The translations under genes were made by a program, and so were the position numbers. Under the pieces are notes generated by a model, which did no database searches, was not told the DNA's origin, and worked only from the letters and a program-made list of their open reading frames with translations. From Amycolatopsis orientalis DSM 40040 = KCTC 9412 (lineage in GTDB: Bacteria > Actinomycetota > Actinomycetes > Mycobacteriales > Pseudonocardiaceae): a DNA stretch of 64,000 nt. Of this stretch, positions 8,766-16,838 are shown in pieces. Position 1 is the first letter of the stretch. Every line of letters starts with the position of its first letter. The stretch lies in contig NZ_ASJB01000080.1 in assembly GCF_000478275.1 (NCBI RefSeq), positions 434,001 through 498,000 of the forward strand, given 5' to 3'.

Positions 8766-8816
8766 GGTTCCTCCATCGACAGGGTGTCGGGCTCCAGCAT
8801 GGCACGATCACTACTC

Positions 8817-9722
8817 ATGAGTTGGTTCGAGCGGCGTACGTGGCAGAACCCCGGGTGGACGCTCGACGACATCGTCGCTGCGAAGGGTGACCGGACGGTT
8901 TCGGTCGTGCTACCGGCACTCGACGAAGAGGACACCGTCGCCGAGGTCGTGGGCACGGTGCGGCCCTTGCTGGGGACGGTCGTCGACGAGCTGATCGTGA
9001 TGGACTCCGGCTCCACCGACGCGACCGCGGAGCGCGCCGAACGCGCCGGCGCGCGAGTGGTGCACCGCGAGGACGTGCTCCCCGCGTTCCCACCGGTGCC
9101 GGGCAAGGGCGAGGTGCTGTGGCGGTCGCTGGCCGCCACGACCGGCGACGTGCTCGTGTTCCTCGACTCCGACCTGGTCGACCCGGATCCGGCGTTCGTG
9201 CCGACCCTGCTCGGTCCGCTGCTCTGCGAGGACGGCGTCCACCTGGTCAAGGGCTTCTACCGGCGGCCGCTGAGGCTGGAGAGCAGCGGCGGGGGCCGCG
9301 TCACCGAACTGCTGGCGCGACCGGTCCTGTCGGCGCTGCGCCCCTCGCTGTCCGGGCTGATCCAGCCCCTGGGCGGCGAGTACGCCGCGACGCGCGAGTT
9401 CCTCGAGTCAGTGCCCTTCGCGGCCGGGTACGGCGTCGAGATCGGACTCATCCTCGACGCCGAAGCGCGCTACGGCCTCGACGGACTCGCACAGGTCAAC
9501 CTCGGCGTACGCAAGCATCGCAACCGTTCGCTGCTTCAGCTGGGCGTCATGGCGCGGCAGATCCTCGGGACCGCACTGGCACGCTGCGGTATCAAGTCGG
9601 ACGACCCCGCTCAGCTCACCCAATTCGTGCATTCAGAGGACGAATGGCTGCCGGAGGTGGCCGAGATCTCGGTCAGCGACCGGCCGCCGATGCGGGAAGT
9701 ACTCGGGTTGACCGAGTCGTAG
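8817..9722 (+). CDS. gpgS: Glucosyl-3-phosphoglycerate synthase (GT81)
   Basis: A 301-residue GT-A glycosyltransferase that moves glucose from UDP-glucose to 3-phosphoglycerate, the first step toward glucosylglycerate and methylglucose lipopolysaccharide. The nucleotide-binding N-terminus has VVLPALDEEDT; the metal-binding DSD is at 117-119 (LVFLDSDLVDPDP); the acceptor region has the family pattern QPLGGEYAATR. ATG at 8817 is preferred to an in-frame codon 33 bp upstream because it begins at MSWFERRTW. Its last 90 bases overlap the 3' end of the convergent cydC gene. Confidence 0.9.
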   Translation: MSWFERRTWQNPGWTLDDIVAAKGDRTVSVVLPALDEEDTVAEVVGTVRPLLGTVVDELIVMDSGSTDATAERAERAGARVVHREDVLPAFPPVPGKGEVLWRSLAATTGDVLVFLDSDLVDPDPAFVPTLLGPLLCEDGVHLVKGFYRRPLRLESSGGGRVTELLARPVLSALRPSLSGLIQPLGGEYAATREFLESVPFAAGYGVEIGLILDAEARYGLDGLAQVNLGVRKHRNRSLLQLGVMARQILGTALARCGIKSDDPAQLTQFVHSEDEWLPEVAEISVSDRPPMREVLGLTES

Positions 9723-11261
9723 GACCTCGTCGAAGCCCGCCACGTGGGCTTCACGGTGCGTCACGAGAACGACGGTGCCGCGCGCGGCCGCGAGGACGTC
9801 GGCCAGGACGGCGTCGCCGTGCTCGGGGTCCAGGCCCTCGACGGGCTCGTCCAGCACCAGGACCGGCGGCGCGGCCAGCACCGCCCGCGCCAGCACGAGC
9901 CGCTGGTGCTGCCCGCCGGACAGCGTGTCACCGTCCGAGCCGACCTCGCGGTCCAGCGGCAGGTCGAAACCCGCCGTCGCGCACGCTTCGAGCAGCTCGG
10001 CGTCCGAAGCGCCGGGCTTCGCGAGCAGCAGGTTCTCCCGGACCGTCGTGTGGAAGACGTGCGCGTCCGCGAGCGCGCCCGAAACCACCGACGGCAGCAG
10101 CGTGGGGTCGTACTCGTCGAGCGGCCTCCCGTTCAGCACCACGCGCCCCGACGTCGGCGCCACGGCCCCGAGCAGCACGTTCAGCACCGTCGTCTTCCCG
10201 GCGCCGCTGGGCCCCAGGATCCCGACCCGCTTCCCCGGCGGCAAGTCGAGGTCGACGTCTTCCAGCGCCGGCGCCCGGCCGGGGAACCGCACGCCGACCC
10301 CTTCGAGCCGCAGATGCCCGGGCTCGGGCACCAGGGTGCCGCGCGGGGGAGCGGGTTCGGTCAGCAGCGCGCGCACCCGCTCGGCCGAAGCCCGGACCTC
10401 GACCCAGCGCTGGGCCGCCGCGGTCAACGGGAGGACCAGCTCGAACACGGTCAGCGCGCCGAGCGCCAGTGCCGCCGTCAGCGGCGGCGAAACCCCGGCG
10501 ACCAGCGCGATCGTGACGCAGGTGAGCAGCTGGACCAGCATTCCGGCCGCGGTCAGCAGGCTGGTCCGGTTCGCCGTCGCCCGGTCCCGCGCGGCGAGCG
10601 CGTCGACGGCGGTATGCGCTTCGTCCACAGTGGACGCGTGGACGCCGTAGGCGATCAGCTCCCGCCGCCCGGTGATCAGGGCGACCGTCCGCTCGGCGAG
10701 GTCGGCCCGCGCCGGAGCGCTCGCTTCCGCCGCCGTGCGGGTGATCCGCACGCACAGCCACGGCAGACCGATCCCCGCGACGGCGAGACCGAGCGCCAAG
10801 GTGAGCCCGGCCGCCGGACTGGCGATCAGCGCGACCGCGGTCGAGGCCAGTCCGACGAACGCGGCGACCCCGGCGGGCAGGAGGCAGCGCAGGATCGCGT
10901 CCTGTACGGCGTCCACATCGGACACCAGCCGGGTCACCAGATCGCCGCCGGAATGCCGGGAGACCCGGTGTGGCAGCAAGGAGGTGTACACGCGGGTCCG
11001 CAACGCGCCGAGGTAACGCAGGACGACTTCGTGCCCGGCGAGCCGCTCGGCGTACCGCAGGCCGCCGCGCAGCAACGCCAGCGTCCGGACGGCGACGATC
11101 GCCACGGTCAGCGAAGCCAGCGGAGGCTGCTCGGCCGCCTTCAGCAGTAGCCACGCGGCGGTGGCCATCAGCGCGAGCCCGGCCAGTTCGGAGCCGGAGG
11201 CGATCAGCCCGGCCCGCACCAGCCGCACGATATCCTTTGTGGACACTCCCCAGACGTTCAC
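9633..11261 (-). CDS. cydC: Thiol reductant ABC exporter subunit CydC
   Basis: A 542-residue fused permease/ATPase. The N-terminal ~290 residues are a six-helix ABC transmembrane domain. The nucleotide-binding domain has Walker A GPSGAGKTT, signature LSGGQHQRLVLARA, Walker B VLVLDEP and an H-loop in VLVTHR. With CydD it forms the heterodimer that exports cysteine/glutathione-type thiols needed to assemble cytochrome bd. It starts inside the end of cydD (4-bp overlap). The C-terminal ~30 residues read antisense to gpgS and extend beyond the usual family end, suggesting a lost stop codon. Confidence 0.92.
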   Translation of the reverse strand: MNVWGVSTKDIVRLVRAGLIASGSELAGLALMATAAWLLLKAAEQPPLASLTVAIVAVRTLALLRGGLRYAERLAGHEVVLRYLGALRTRVYTSLLPHRVSRHSGGDLVTRLVSDVDAVQDAILRCLLPAGVAAFVGLASTAVALIASPAAGLTLALGLAVAGIGLPWLCVRITRTAAEASAPARADLAERTVALITGRRELIAYGVHASTVDEAHTAVDALAARDRATANRTSLLTAAGMLVQLLTCVTIALVAGVSPPLTAALALGALTVFELVLPLTAAAQRWVEVRASAERVRALLTEPAPPRGTLVPEPGHLRLEGVGVRFPGRAPALEDVDLDLPPGKRVGILGPSGAGKTTVLNVLLGAVAPTSGRVVLNGRPLDEYDPTLLPSVVSGALADAHVFHTTVRENLLLAKPGASDAELLEACATAGFDLPLDREVGSDGDTLSGGQHQRLVLARAVLAAPPVLVLDEPVEGLDPEHGDAVLADVLAAARGTVVLVTHREAHVAGFDEVLRLGQPEYFPHRRPVADRDLGHLRQPFVL

Positions 11262-12820
11262 ACCAGTTCCCGTTCCCTTATGGACCCGTCACGCACTTCG
11301 AGTACCCGGCGGGCGAGCGCGGCCATCGCGGGCCGATGGGCCACGAGCACCGCGGTCCGGCCGATGAGCAGTTCGCGGGTCGCGCCGAGCACGGCGGCCT
11401 CCGTCCCCCCGTCGAGCCGCGCCGTCGGCTCGTCGAGCAGCACCAGCCCCGCTTCGGTGCGGGCCAGTGCCCGCGCGAGGCCGAGCCGCTGCCGTTGTCC
11501 CGCCGAAAGCGGCGCGCCCAGCTCCCCGATCCGCGTCCGGTAGCCGTCGGGAAGGCCCCGCGCGACCTCGTCGAACGCCGCCGCGCGGGCCGCCGCCTGG
11601 ACGTCCGGCACCTGGCCCATGGCGATGTTCTGCTCGACGGTGCCGGTGAACAACGTCGGCCGCTGCGGCACCCACGCCGTCGCGGCCCGCCACGGCCCCG
11701 GATCCAGTTCGCGCAGGTCGACGCCGTCGACGAGGACCCGGCCGGACGTCGGCGTGACGAAGCCCAGCAAGACCGCCAGCAGCGTGCTCTTCCCGGAACC
11801 GCTGGGGCCGACGAGGGCGACGTGCTCGCCCGCCCCGATCGTCATGTCCACTTCGGACAGGACGACGTGGTCGCCGTACGCGACACTGACCTTCTCCAGC
11901 ACGATCTCCGGCGCGCCGCTACGCGCCACCTGCGAGCCTCGGACGATGCCCGCCGACCGGACCGCCAGCGCCTCCCGCAGTGTCGCGAGCCCCTCCGCGC
12001 TGGCGTGGAACTTCGCCCCGGCCGCGCGCAGCGGCAGGTACGCCTCGGGGGCGAGCAGCAGCACCAGCACGGCGGTGTGCACCACCATCCCGCCTTCCAG
12101 CAGGCGGAACCCGATCGGCACGGCGACGAGCGCCACCGACAGCGTCGCCACCAGTTCCAGTACCAGCGCGGACAGGAACGCGACCCGCAGGGTGCGCATC
12201 GTGGCGTCCGTATGGGCGTCGGCCATCGCCCGCACCGTCTTCGCCTGCGCCTCGGCCCGCCCGAACACCTTCAGCGTGCCCAGTCCGCGCACGACGTCGA
12301 GGAAATGCCCGCCCAGCCGGGAAAGCAGCCGCCACTGCCTGGCCGTCTTCGCTTTCGTGTGCTGCCCGACCAGGATCGCGAACACCGGGATCAGCGGCAG
12401 TGTCGCGGTGATGATCAGCGCCGACGTCAGATCCGCGGCGAACAGCCGGACGAGCACCGCGACCGGCACGATCGCCGACAGCACCAGCGTCGGCAGATAG
12501 CCGGTCAGGTACGCGTCACCGGCGTCGATCCCTTTGGTCACCAGTGTCGCGACCTCGCCGGGATTCTCCGCTTCCGCGCCGAGCAGCCGTTTGCGCAGGC
12601 CGGCCTTGACCGACGCCGCGAACCGGCCGCCGAGTGAACCCTGGATGGCGGCGAGCAGCACCCGGACCGCGAGGGCGGCCGCGAGTGTCCAGCTCACGCC
12701 GCCACCGGTGAGCAGCGTCGCGAGACCGTCCGCCTGGACGACGATCGCCACGGCGGTCAGCGTGCCGAGGACGGCCAGTACGCCGAAATGGCGCCGCAGT
12801 CCGGGAAGGGGTGGCATCAC
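11258..12820 (-). CDS. cydD: Thiol reductant ABC exporter subunit CydD
   Basis: A 520-residue ABC exporter half with an N-terminal transmembrane domain. The nucleotide-binding domain carries Walker A GPSGSGKST, a slightly unusual signature LSAGQRQRLGLARA, and Walker B LVLLDEPTARLD. It is the partner of CydC. Its gene follows cydB with six bases between, in the order cydA-cydB-cydD-cydC. At 520 residues it is at the shorter end for CydD, mainly because of a short N-terminus. Confidence 0.92.
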   Translation of the reverse strand: MMPPLPGLRRHFGVLAVLGTLTAVAIVVQADGLATLLTGGGVSWTLAAALAVRVLLAAIQGSLGGRFAASVKAGLRKRLLGAEAENPGEVATLVTKGIDAGDAYLTGYLPTLVLSAIVPVAVLVRLFAADLTSALIITATLPLIPVFAILVGQHTKAKTARQWRLLSRLGGHFLDVVRGLGTLKVFGRAEAQAKTVRAMADAHTDATMRTLRVAFLSALVLELVATLSVALVAVPIGFRLLEGGMVVHTAVLVLLLAPEAYLPLRAAGAKFHASAEGLATLREALAVRSAGIVRGSQVARSGAPEIVLEKVSVAYGDHVVLSEVDMTIGAGEHVALVGPSGSGKSTLLAVLLGFVTPTSGRVLVDGVDLRELDPGPWRAATAWVPQRPTLFTGTVEQNIAMGQVPDVQAAARAAAFDEVARGLPDGYRTRIGELGAPLSAGQRQRLGLARALARTEAGLVLLDEPTARLDGGTEAAVLGATRELLIGRTAVLVAHRPAMAALARRVLEVRDGSIRERELV

Positions 12821-12826
12821 CGGCTC

Positions 12827-13819
12827 CTAGAAGTGCAGTAGCGAGCGCTGATCGACCGGATCGGCGTTCCGCCGCCACGTCACCCATTGCACGGCGGCGA
12901 TCACCACCAGCGCGGGCGGACCGACGATGGTGAGCAGGCCGAGCATCTCGGTGCTCGTGGCCGCTTCGGTCAGGCTCAACGAGAATCCGCCGTCCACAGA
13001 GGACACCAGCGCGTCCGGCAGGCGCATCGTCCCGACCGCCAGCACCGGGGACGCCGACAAGACCATCGTGGCGATCAGCGCGGTCTTGTGCCGTCCGGCG
13101 CGCAGTGCGGCGGACGCGCTCCCCAGCGCGCCGAACGCCAGCGCGATCGCGGGCAGCACGGTCCACGACGCGGTGGTCTCGAAGGCGCCCCAGCCGACGG
13201 CCACGACCAGGAACGCCAGTGCGGGCGCGAGCAGCGCCTTGGCGATCCGGTTCGCCCTGGCGGTGAAGTCGGCGGGCGCCCGGACCGCGAGGAAAGCCGC
13301 GCCCTGCAAGGCGAACAGCGCGACGAACCCGGCTCCCCACAACAGCGCGTACGGGTCGAAGGCGGCGAGGACACCACCGATCGGCAGTCCGGCGGCGTCG
13401 AGCGGGAGTCCGAGGACGAGATTGCCGAGGAAGATCCCCCAGGACACCGCGGTCACCCAGGCACCGACGGTGATCGCCAGTGTCCAGGTGCCGCGTCCGG
13501 CGTCCGGCCGCCTGCTGCGCAACTGCACCGCCGCGGTGAAGGTGACCAGTCCGAGCAGCAGGGTGACGACCGGGAGGTAGGCCCCGGAGAACACTTTTCC
13601 CTCCAGATGCGGGAAAGCGCCGAACAGGACGCCGACCGCGGCCACCAGCCACACCTCGTTGGCCAGGAAGAACGGGCCGAACGCGCCGAGCACGCGGCGC
13701 CTCTCGCCCTCGTCACGGCTGAGCCTGCCGAGCAGCATGCCGACGCCGTAGTCGTAGCCCGCCAGCGCGAAATAGCCGGAGATCAGGAAACCGAGTACAC
13801 ACCACCACAAGAACACCAT
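12827..13819 (-). CDS. cydB: Cytochrome bd oxidase subunit II
   Basis: A 330-residue membrane protein with about eight or nine transmembrane helices. The typical CydB N-terminus is present (FLISGYFALAGYDYGVGML, then GPFFLANEVWLVAAVG). It pairs with CydA in the bd-type oxygen reductase, which burns oxygen with quinol under low oxygen or when the cytochrome c branch is blocked. It lacks haem ligands of its own. It follows cydA by three bases, so translation is probably coupled. Confidence 0.93.
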   Translation of the reverse strand: MVFLWWCVLGFLISGYFALAGYDYGVGMLLGRLSRDEGERRRVLGAFGPFFLANEVWLVAAVGVLFGAFPHLEGKVFSGAYLPVVTLLLGLVTFTAAVQLRSRRPDAGRGTWTLAITVGAWVTAVSWGIFLGNLVLGLPLDAAGLPIGGVLAAFDPYALLWGAGFVALFALQGAAFLAVRAPADFTARANRIAKALLAPALAFLVVAVGWGAFETTASWTVLPAIALAFGALGSASAALRAGRHKTALIATMVLSASPVLAVGTMRLPDALVSSVDGGFSLSLTEAATSTEMLGLLTIVGPPALVVIAAVQWVTWRRNADPVDQRSLLHF

Positions 13820-13822
13820 GGG

Positions 13823-15001
13823 TCAGACTCCGCTCAGGACGGGAAGTTCGGCGTGCGGCGGCGCCGCGTCTTCTTCGGGTTCCGGGCCGCGTTTGGCGAC
13901 CCGCGACATCAGCACCCAATCGGCGATCGCGAGTACCGCGAACAACAGCGTGAAAGCGATGAAGGAGAAGAGGATCTGCCCCGCGGGGATCGACGCGACC
14001 GCGTCGGCCGTGGTCAGGTGCCCGCGGATCAGCCACGGCTGACGGCCGATCTCCCGCACCAGCCAGCCGAAAATGGCCGCGACGAACGGCAGCGGGATGG
14101 CCAGCAGCATCAGGTACAGCAGGGGCCGCACCTTGGTGATCCAGTTCCGGAACAGCAGCAGTGTGCCGAGGATCGAGGCGAGGAAGGCGATGAAGCCGAT
14201 CTGGATCATGAACCCCAGCGGGGCGCCGACCATGGCTCCCGGTGACTTGAGCTTTTCGGGATGGTAGAGCCCGAGCGGGCCGAACTGGGCGAAACCGAAG
14301 CCGATCACCATCGTGCTGCCCACCAGCGAAGTCAGCACGCCGATCCGCATCGAGCGCCGGAAGAACTCGATCTCCTTGGTGCGCTTGATGAAGTGGTACG
14401 CGCTGACGCCGACGACGAAGAACCCGCCGGTCATGAGCGCCGCGCTCAGCACATGCGGCAGCGACATCGCGAGCGCCGGGTTGGTGAACAGCGCGCCGAA
14501 ATCGTCGAGTTCCAGCACCCCGTTCTCGGCGTGCGTGCCGACCGGGTTCTGCAGGAACGAGTTGGCCACCATGATGAACAGGGCCGAGGCGTACGCGGTG
14601 AGCGTGACCAGCCAGATCAGCGCCAGGTGGACCCATTTGTTCAGCCGCCCCCAGCCGAAGATCCACAGCCCCAGGAAGGTCGATTCGGCGAAGAACGCCA
14701 CCAGTGTCTCGATGGCCAGCGGCGCACCGAAGACGTCGCCCGCGACCGCGGACAAACCGGTCCAGGTCAGGCCGAACTGGAATTCCATCACGATTCCGGT
14801 GACGATTCCCAGCGCGTAATTGATCACGTAAAGCCTGCCCCAGAAGCGCGTCATCCGCATCAGCTCGGGCTTACCGCCGAATGCGGAGCGTGTCTGCATC
14901 ACCGCGACGAGTGTCACGAGCCCCAGTGTGAGCAGCACGAACAGGAAGTGGAACGAGGTCGTCGTCGCGAACTGGAGTCTCGCGATCGGGAGTGCGTCCA
15001 T
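13823..15001 (-). CDS. cydA: Cytochrome bd oxidase subunit I with very short Q-loop
   Basis: A 392-residue membrane protein, versus about 520 in E. coli. The b595/d ligand His is at 18 (TTSFHFLF); MEFQFG and the Glu in GAPLAIETLVAFF are kept; a His in SLPHVLSAALMTGG matches E. coli His186; EIGRQPW is intact near residue 325. The region between the His186 equivalent and GRQPW is about 130 residues shorter than in E. coli, and no KxxxxE quinol-site motif (E. coli Lys252/Glu257) is seen. It should still reduce oxygen, but the electron donor site may differ. ATG at 15001 has no clear ribosome site, so the mRNA may be leaderless or nearly so. Confidence 0.9.
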   Translation of the reverse strand: MDALPIARLQFATTTSFHFLFVLLTLGLVTLVAVMQTRSAFGGKPELMRMTRFWGRLYVINYALGIVTGIVMEFQFGLTWTGLSAVAGDVFGAPLAIETLVAFFAESTFLGLWIFGWGRLNKWVHLALIWLVTLTAYASALFIMVANSFLQNPVGTHAENGVLELDDFGALFTNPALAMSLPHVLSAALMTGGFFVVGVSAYHFIKRTKEIEFFRRSMRIGVLTSLVGSTMVIGFGFAQFGPLGLYHPEKLKSPGAMVGAPLGFMIQIGFIAFLASILGTLLLFRNWITKVRPLLYLMLLAIPLPFVAAIFGWLVREIGRQPWLIRGHLTTADAVASIPAGQILFSFIAFTLLFAVLAIADWVLMSRVAKRGPEPEEDAAPPHAELPVLSGV

Positions 15002-15018
15002 GCCGATGCACTGTATAC

Positions 15019-15031
15019 GTAGGCTGCCTAC
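15019..15031. promoter_or_regulatory. Palindrome at the cydA start, candidate PadR operator
   Basis: GTAGGCTGCCTAC, a perfect 6+1+6 palindrome, lies 18 bp upstream of the cydA start codon. A similar palindrome (TAGACTGTCTA) lies just before the divergent padR start. PadR dimers bind such short inverted repeats, so this could let the PadR protein control cyd expression. Confidence 0.5.
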
Positions 15032-15081
15032 ATGTAGCCACCAAATCTATGAAATCAGGGTGATCTGGGGGACATTCCCTG

Positions 15082-15106
15082 AGCCGGGTCCGGGAAAGAC
15101 CCGGCT
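15082..15106. promoter_or_regulatory. Stem-loop in the cydA/padR intergenic region
   Basis: AGCCGGGTC and GACCCGGCT form a 9-bp perfect stem with a 7-base loop midway between the divergent genes. It is followed at once by CTACCCTGGTAG (5+2+5 palindrome, about 15105-15116). It could be a further operator or a leader hairpin; it cannot be a terminator for either gene. Confidence 0.4.
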
Positions 15107-15126
15107 ACCCTGGTAGGCGGCGATGT

Positions 15127-15138
15127 GTAGACTGTCTA
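15127..15138. promoter_or_regulatory. Palindrome just before padR, candidate autoregulatory operator
   Basis: TAGACTGTCTA (5+1+5, 15128-15138) ends four bases before the padR ATG. PadR family genes are commonly autoregulated through such a repeat overlapping their own promoter. The resemblance to the cydA-side palindrome (shared TAG(G/A)C-N-G(C/T)CTA) suggests one protein binds both. Confidence 0.5.
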
Positions 15139-15141
15139 TCT

Positions 15142-15468
15142 ATGAAGGCCGACAGCCTGCGCGGGCACCTCGACGCGTTGCTCCTCGCCGTCCTCGACGG
15201 CCGGAAGCTGCACGGATACGCCATCATCGAGGCGCTCCAGCTCCGCAGTGACGGCGCCCTCGACCTGCCGACGGGCACCGTCTACCCGGCGCTTCGCCGG
15301 TTGGAACGCGCCGGCTTCCTCGCCAGCGAGTGGGACGTCGTGTCCGGCCGCAAACGTCGTACGTACAAGCTGACCCGCTCCGGACAGAAGGCGCTCGCCG
15401 CGGAACGGGCGGAGTGGCAGGAGTTCACCACTGTCATAGGTGGTGTCCTCGGGGGGAGCACGGCATGA
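15142..15468 (+). CDS. PadR-family transcriptional regulator
   Basis: A 108-residue winged-helix DNA-binding protein: LDALLLAVLDGRKLHGYAI, then LPTGTVYPALRRLERAGFL (recognition helix region) and a wing with RKRRTYKLTRSGQKAL. The short C-terminus places it in the PadR-s1 class, usually paired with HAAS-domain membrane proteins. It overlaps the next gene by four bases (ATGA), so it is co-translated with the first of three HAAS-type genes. It is divergent from cydA. The inducer is unknown. Confidence 0.88.
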   Translation: MKADSLRGHLDALLLAVLDGRKLHGYAIIEALQLRSDGALDLPTGTVYPALRRLERAGFLASEWDVVSGRKRRTYKLTRSGQKALAAERAEWQEFTTVIGGVLGGSTA

Positions 15469-16139
15469 GCGTGATCGAGGCGTACATCTCGGAGCTGGAC
15501 AGACGGTTGAGCGGATCGGCGGGGGCCAAGGCCGATCTGCTCACCGAGGCGCGAGACGGCTTGCACGACGCGGCCGAGGCGTACCGCGAAGGCGGGATCG
15601 ACGAGCCGGAAGCCGAACGCCGGGCCGTCGCCGACTTCGGCCCTGCCGAGCTGATCACCCGCGCCTATCAGGCCGAATTGGCCCTGCGCGGCGACATCGG
15701 CACCCTGTGGAAGGTCATCGTCGGCGTACCGCTGTTCCAGCTGGGCTGGGAATTGGCGCGGCTCTGGACTTACGGGGACTGGGGCGGGCTGGGGAAACCC
15801 ACCCCGGAGTGGTACCTGGCCGTCGTCGATCTTTCCGGGGTGTTCGTCGTGGTGTCGCCCGTGCTCGGGGCCGCCGCACTGCTGGGCACCCGCTGGCTGG
15901 GCCGCAGGCTCGACGGCACGCGCCTGGCGAACCTGGCGCGCTGGACGGTCGGCGCCGCGGCCATCGCGAACCTGGTGGCGATGCTCCTGCTCGCGATCGG
16001 CACCGCGGTCCTGGACCCGGCCAGGATGAACATGAGCCTGGCGTGCAACGTGCTGTCCGTCGGCTGGGTGGCGTTCAGTTTCTGGCTGCTGCCGCTGGCC
16101 TTCCGGTCCTGGCGACCGCGACCCCTGCTCGCGGCATGA
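15465..16139 (+). CDS. HAAS-domain (permease prefix-like) membrane protein, copy 1
   Basis: A 224-residue protein. An N-terminal ~80-residue helical HAAS/permease-prefix-like domain (SVIEAYISELDRRL, then LTEARDGLHDAAEAYREGG) is followed by about four transmembrane helices. Such proteins are typically encoded beside PadR regulators and are thought to pass membrane or envelope signals to them; the mechanism is not established. It overlaps padR by four bases upstream and copy 2 by four bases downstream. GGGGGGAG precedes the ATG. It is the most similar to copy 2 (long identical stretches in the N-terminal domain). Confidence 0.78.
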   Translation: MSVIEAYISELDRRLSGSAGAKADLLTEARDGLHDAAEAYREGGIDEPEAERRAVADFGPAELITRAYQAELALRGDIGTLWKVIVGVPLFQLGWELARLWTYGDWGGLGKPTPEWYLAVVDLSGVFVVVSPVLGAAALLGTRWLGRRLDGTRLANLARWTVGAAAIANLVAMLLLAIGTAVLDPARMNMSLACNVLSVGWVAFSFWLLPLAFRSWRPRPLLAA

Positions 16140-16810
16140 GCGCCATCGAGGTCTACCTCGGCGACCTGAAAAGCCGGTTGAGCGGGTCCGCGGCGGTGAA
16201 GGCCGATCTACTGACCGAGGCGAGGGACGGTCTGCACGACGCGGCCGAGGCCTACCGCGAAGGCGGGATCGATGAGTCGGAAGCCGAACGCCGGGCCGTC
16301 GCCGACTTCGGCCCGGTCGACCTGATCGCCCGCGCCTATCAGGCGGAGCTGGGCCTCCGGCGCGACATCCGCGTGCTGTGGGAGCTGATCATCGGTGTGC
16401 CGGTGCTGATGTTCGCCTGGGATTTCGCCAGGGCGCTGAGCTTCGGCGACTGGTCGCGGTTCGGCGCGCCGCCGCCGTCCTGGTACCACCGCGTGATCGA
16501 CGCGGCCGACACCTTGGCGGCGCTGTCCCCGGTCGTCGCGGTCGCCGGGGTGATCGCGGCACGACAGCTCTCCCGGCGCGGCGACGGCGGGCCCACCGCC
16601 CGCGTGGTCGCGCTGGCGCTGGCCGTGGCAGTGGGGGCGAACCTGCTCGCCGTCACGATGTACGGCGGCGCGACCGGGGTGCTGGAGCCCGCCCGGCTGG
16701 TCGTCAGCGTGCCGTGCGTGGTGATGTCCGCGGCGTGGATCCTGTTCAGCTTGCGGCTCACGGTCGCCGCGCGCCGCCACCGGCGGCCGTCAAGGGTGAT
16801 CGCGGCCTGA
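16136..16810 (+). CDS. HAAS-domain membrane protein, copy 2
   Basis: A 224-residue paralogue of the preceding gene, with the same N-terminal domain (LTEARDGLHDAAEAYREGG is identical) and about four transmembrane helices. The ATG overlaps the stop of copy 1 by four bases. The membrane part has diverged much more than the N-terminal domain: different helices, same spacing. This suggests the soluble domain contacts a shared partner while the membrane parts respond to different cues. Confidence 0.78.
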   Translation: MSAIEVYLGDLKSRLSGSAAVKADLLTEARDGLHDAAEAYREGGIDESEAERRAVADFGPVDLIARAYQAELGLRRDIRVLWELIIGVPVLMFAWDFARALSFGDWSRFGAPPPSWYHRVIDAADTLAALSPVVAVAGVIAARQLSRRGDGGPTARVVALALAVAVGANLLAVTMYGGATGVLEPARLVVSVPCVVMSAAWILFSLRLTVAARRHRRPSRVIAA

Positions 16811-16838
16811 CCGCGCGGAGTTTCGGGAGAACTACGGC

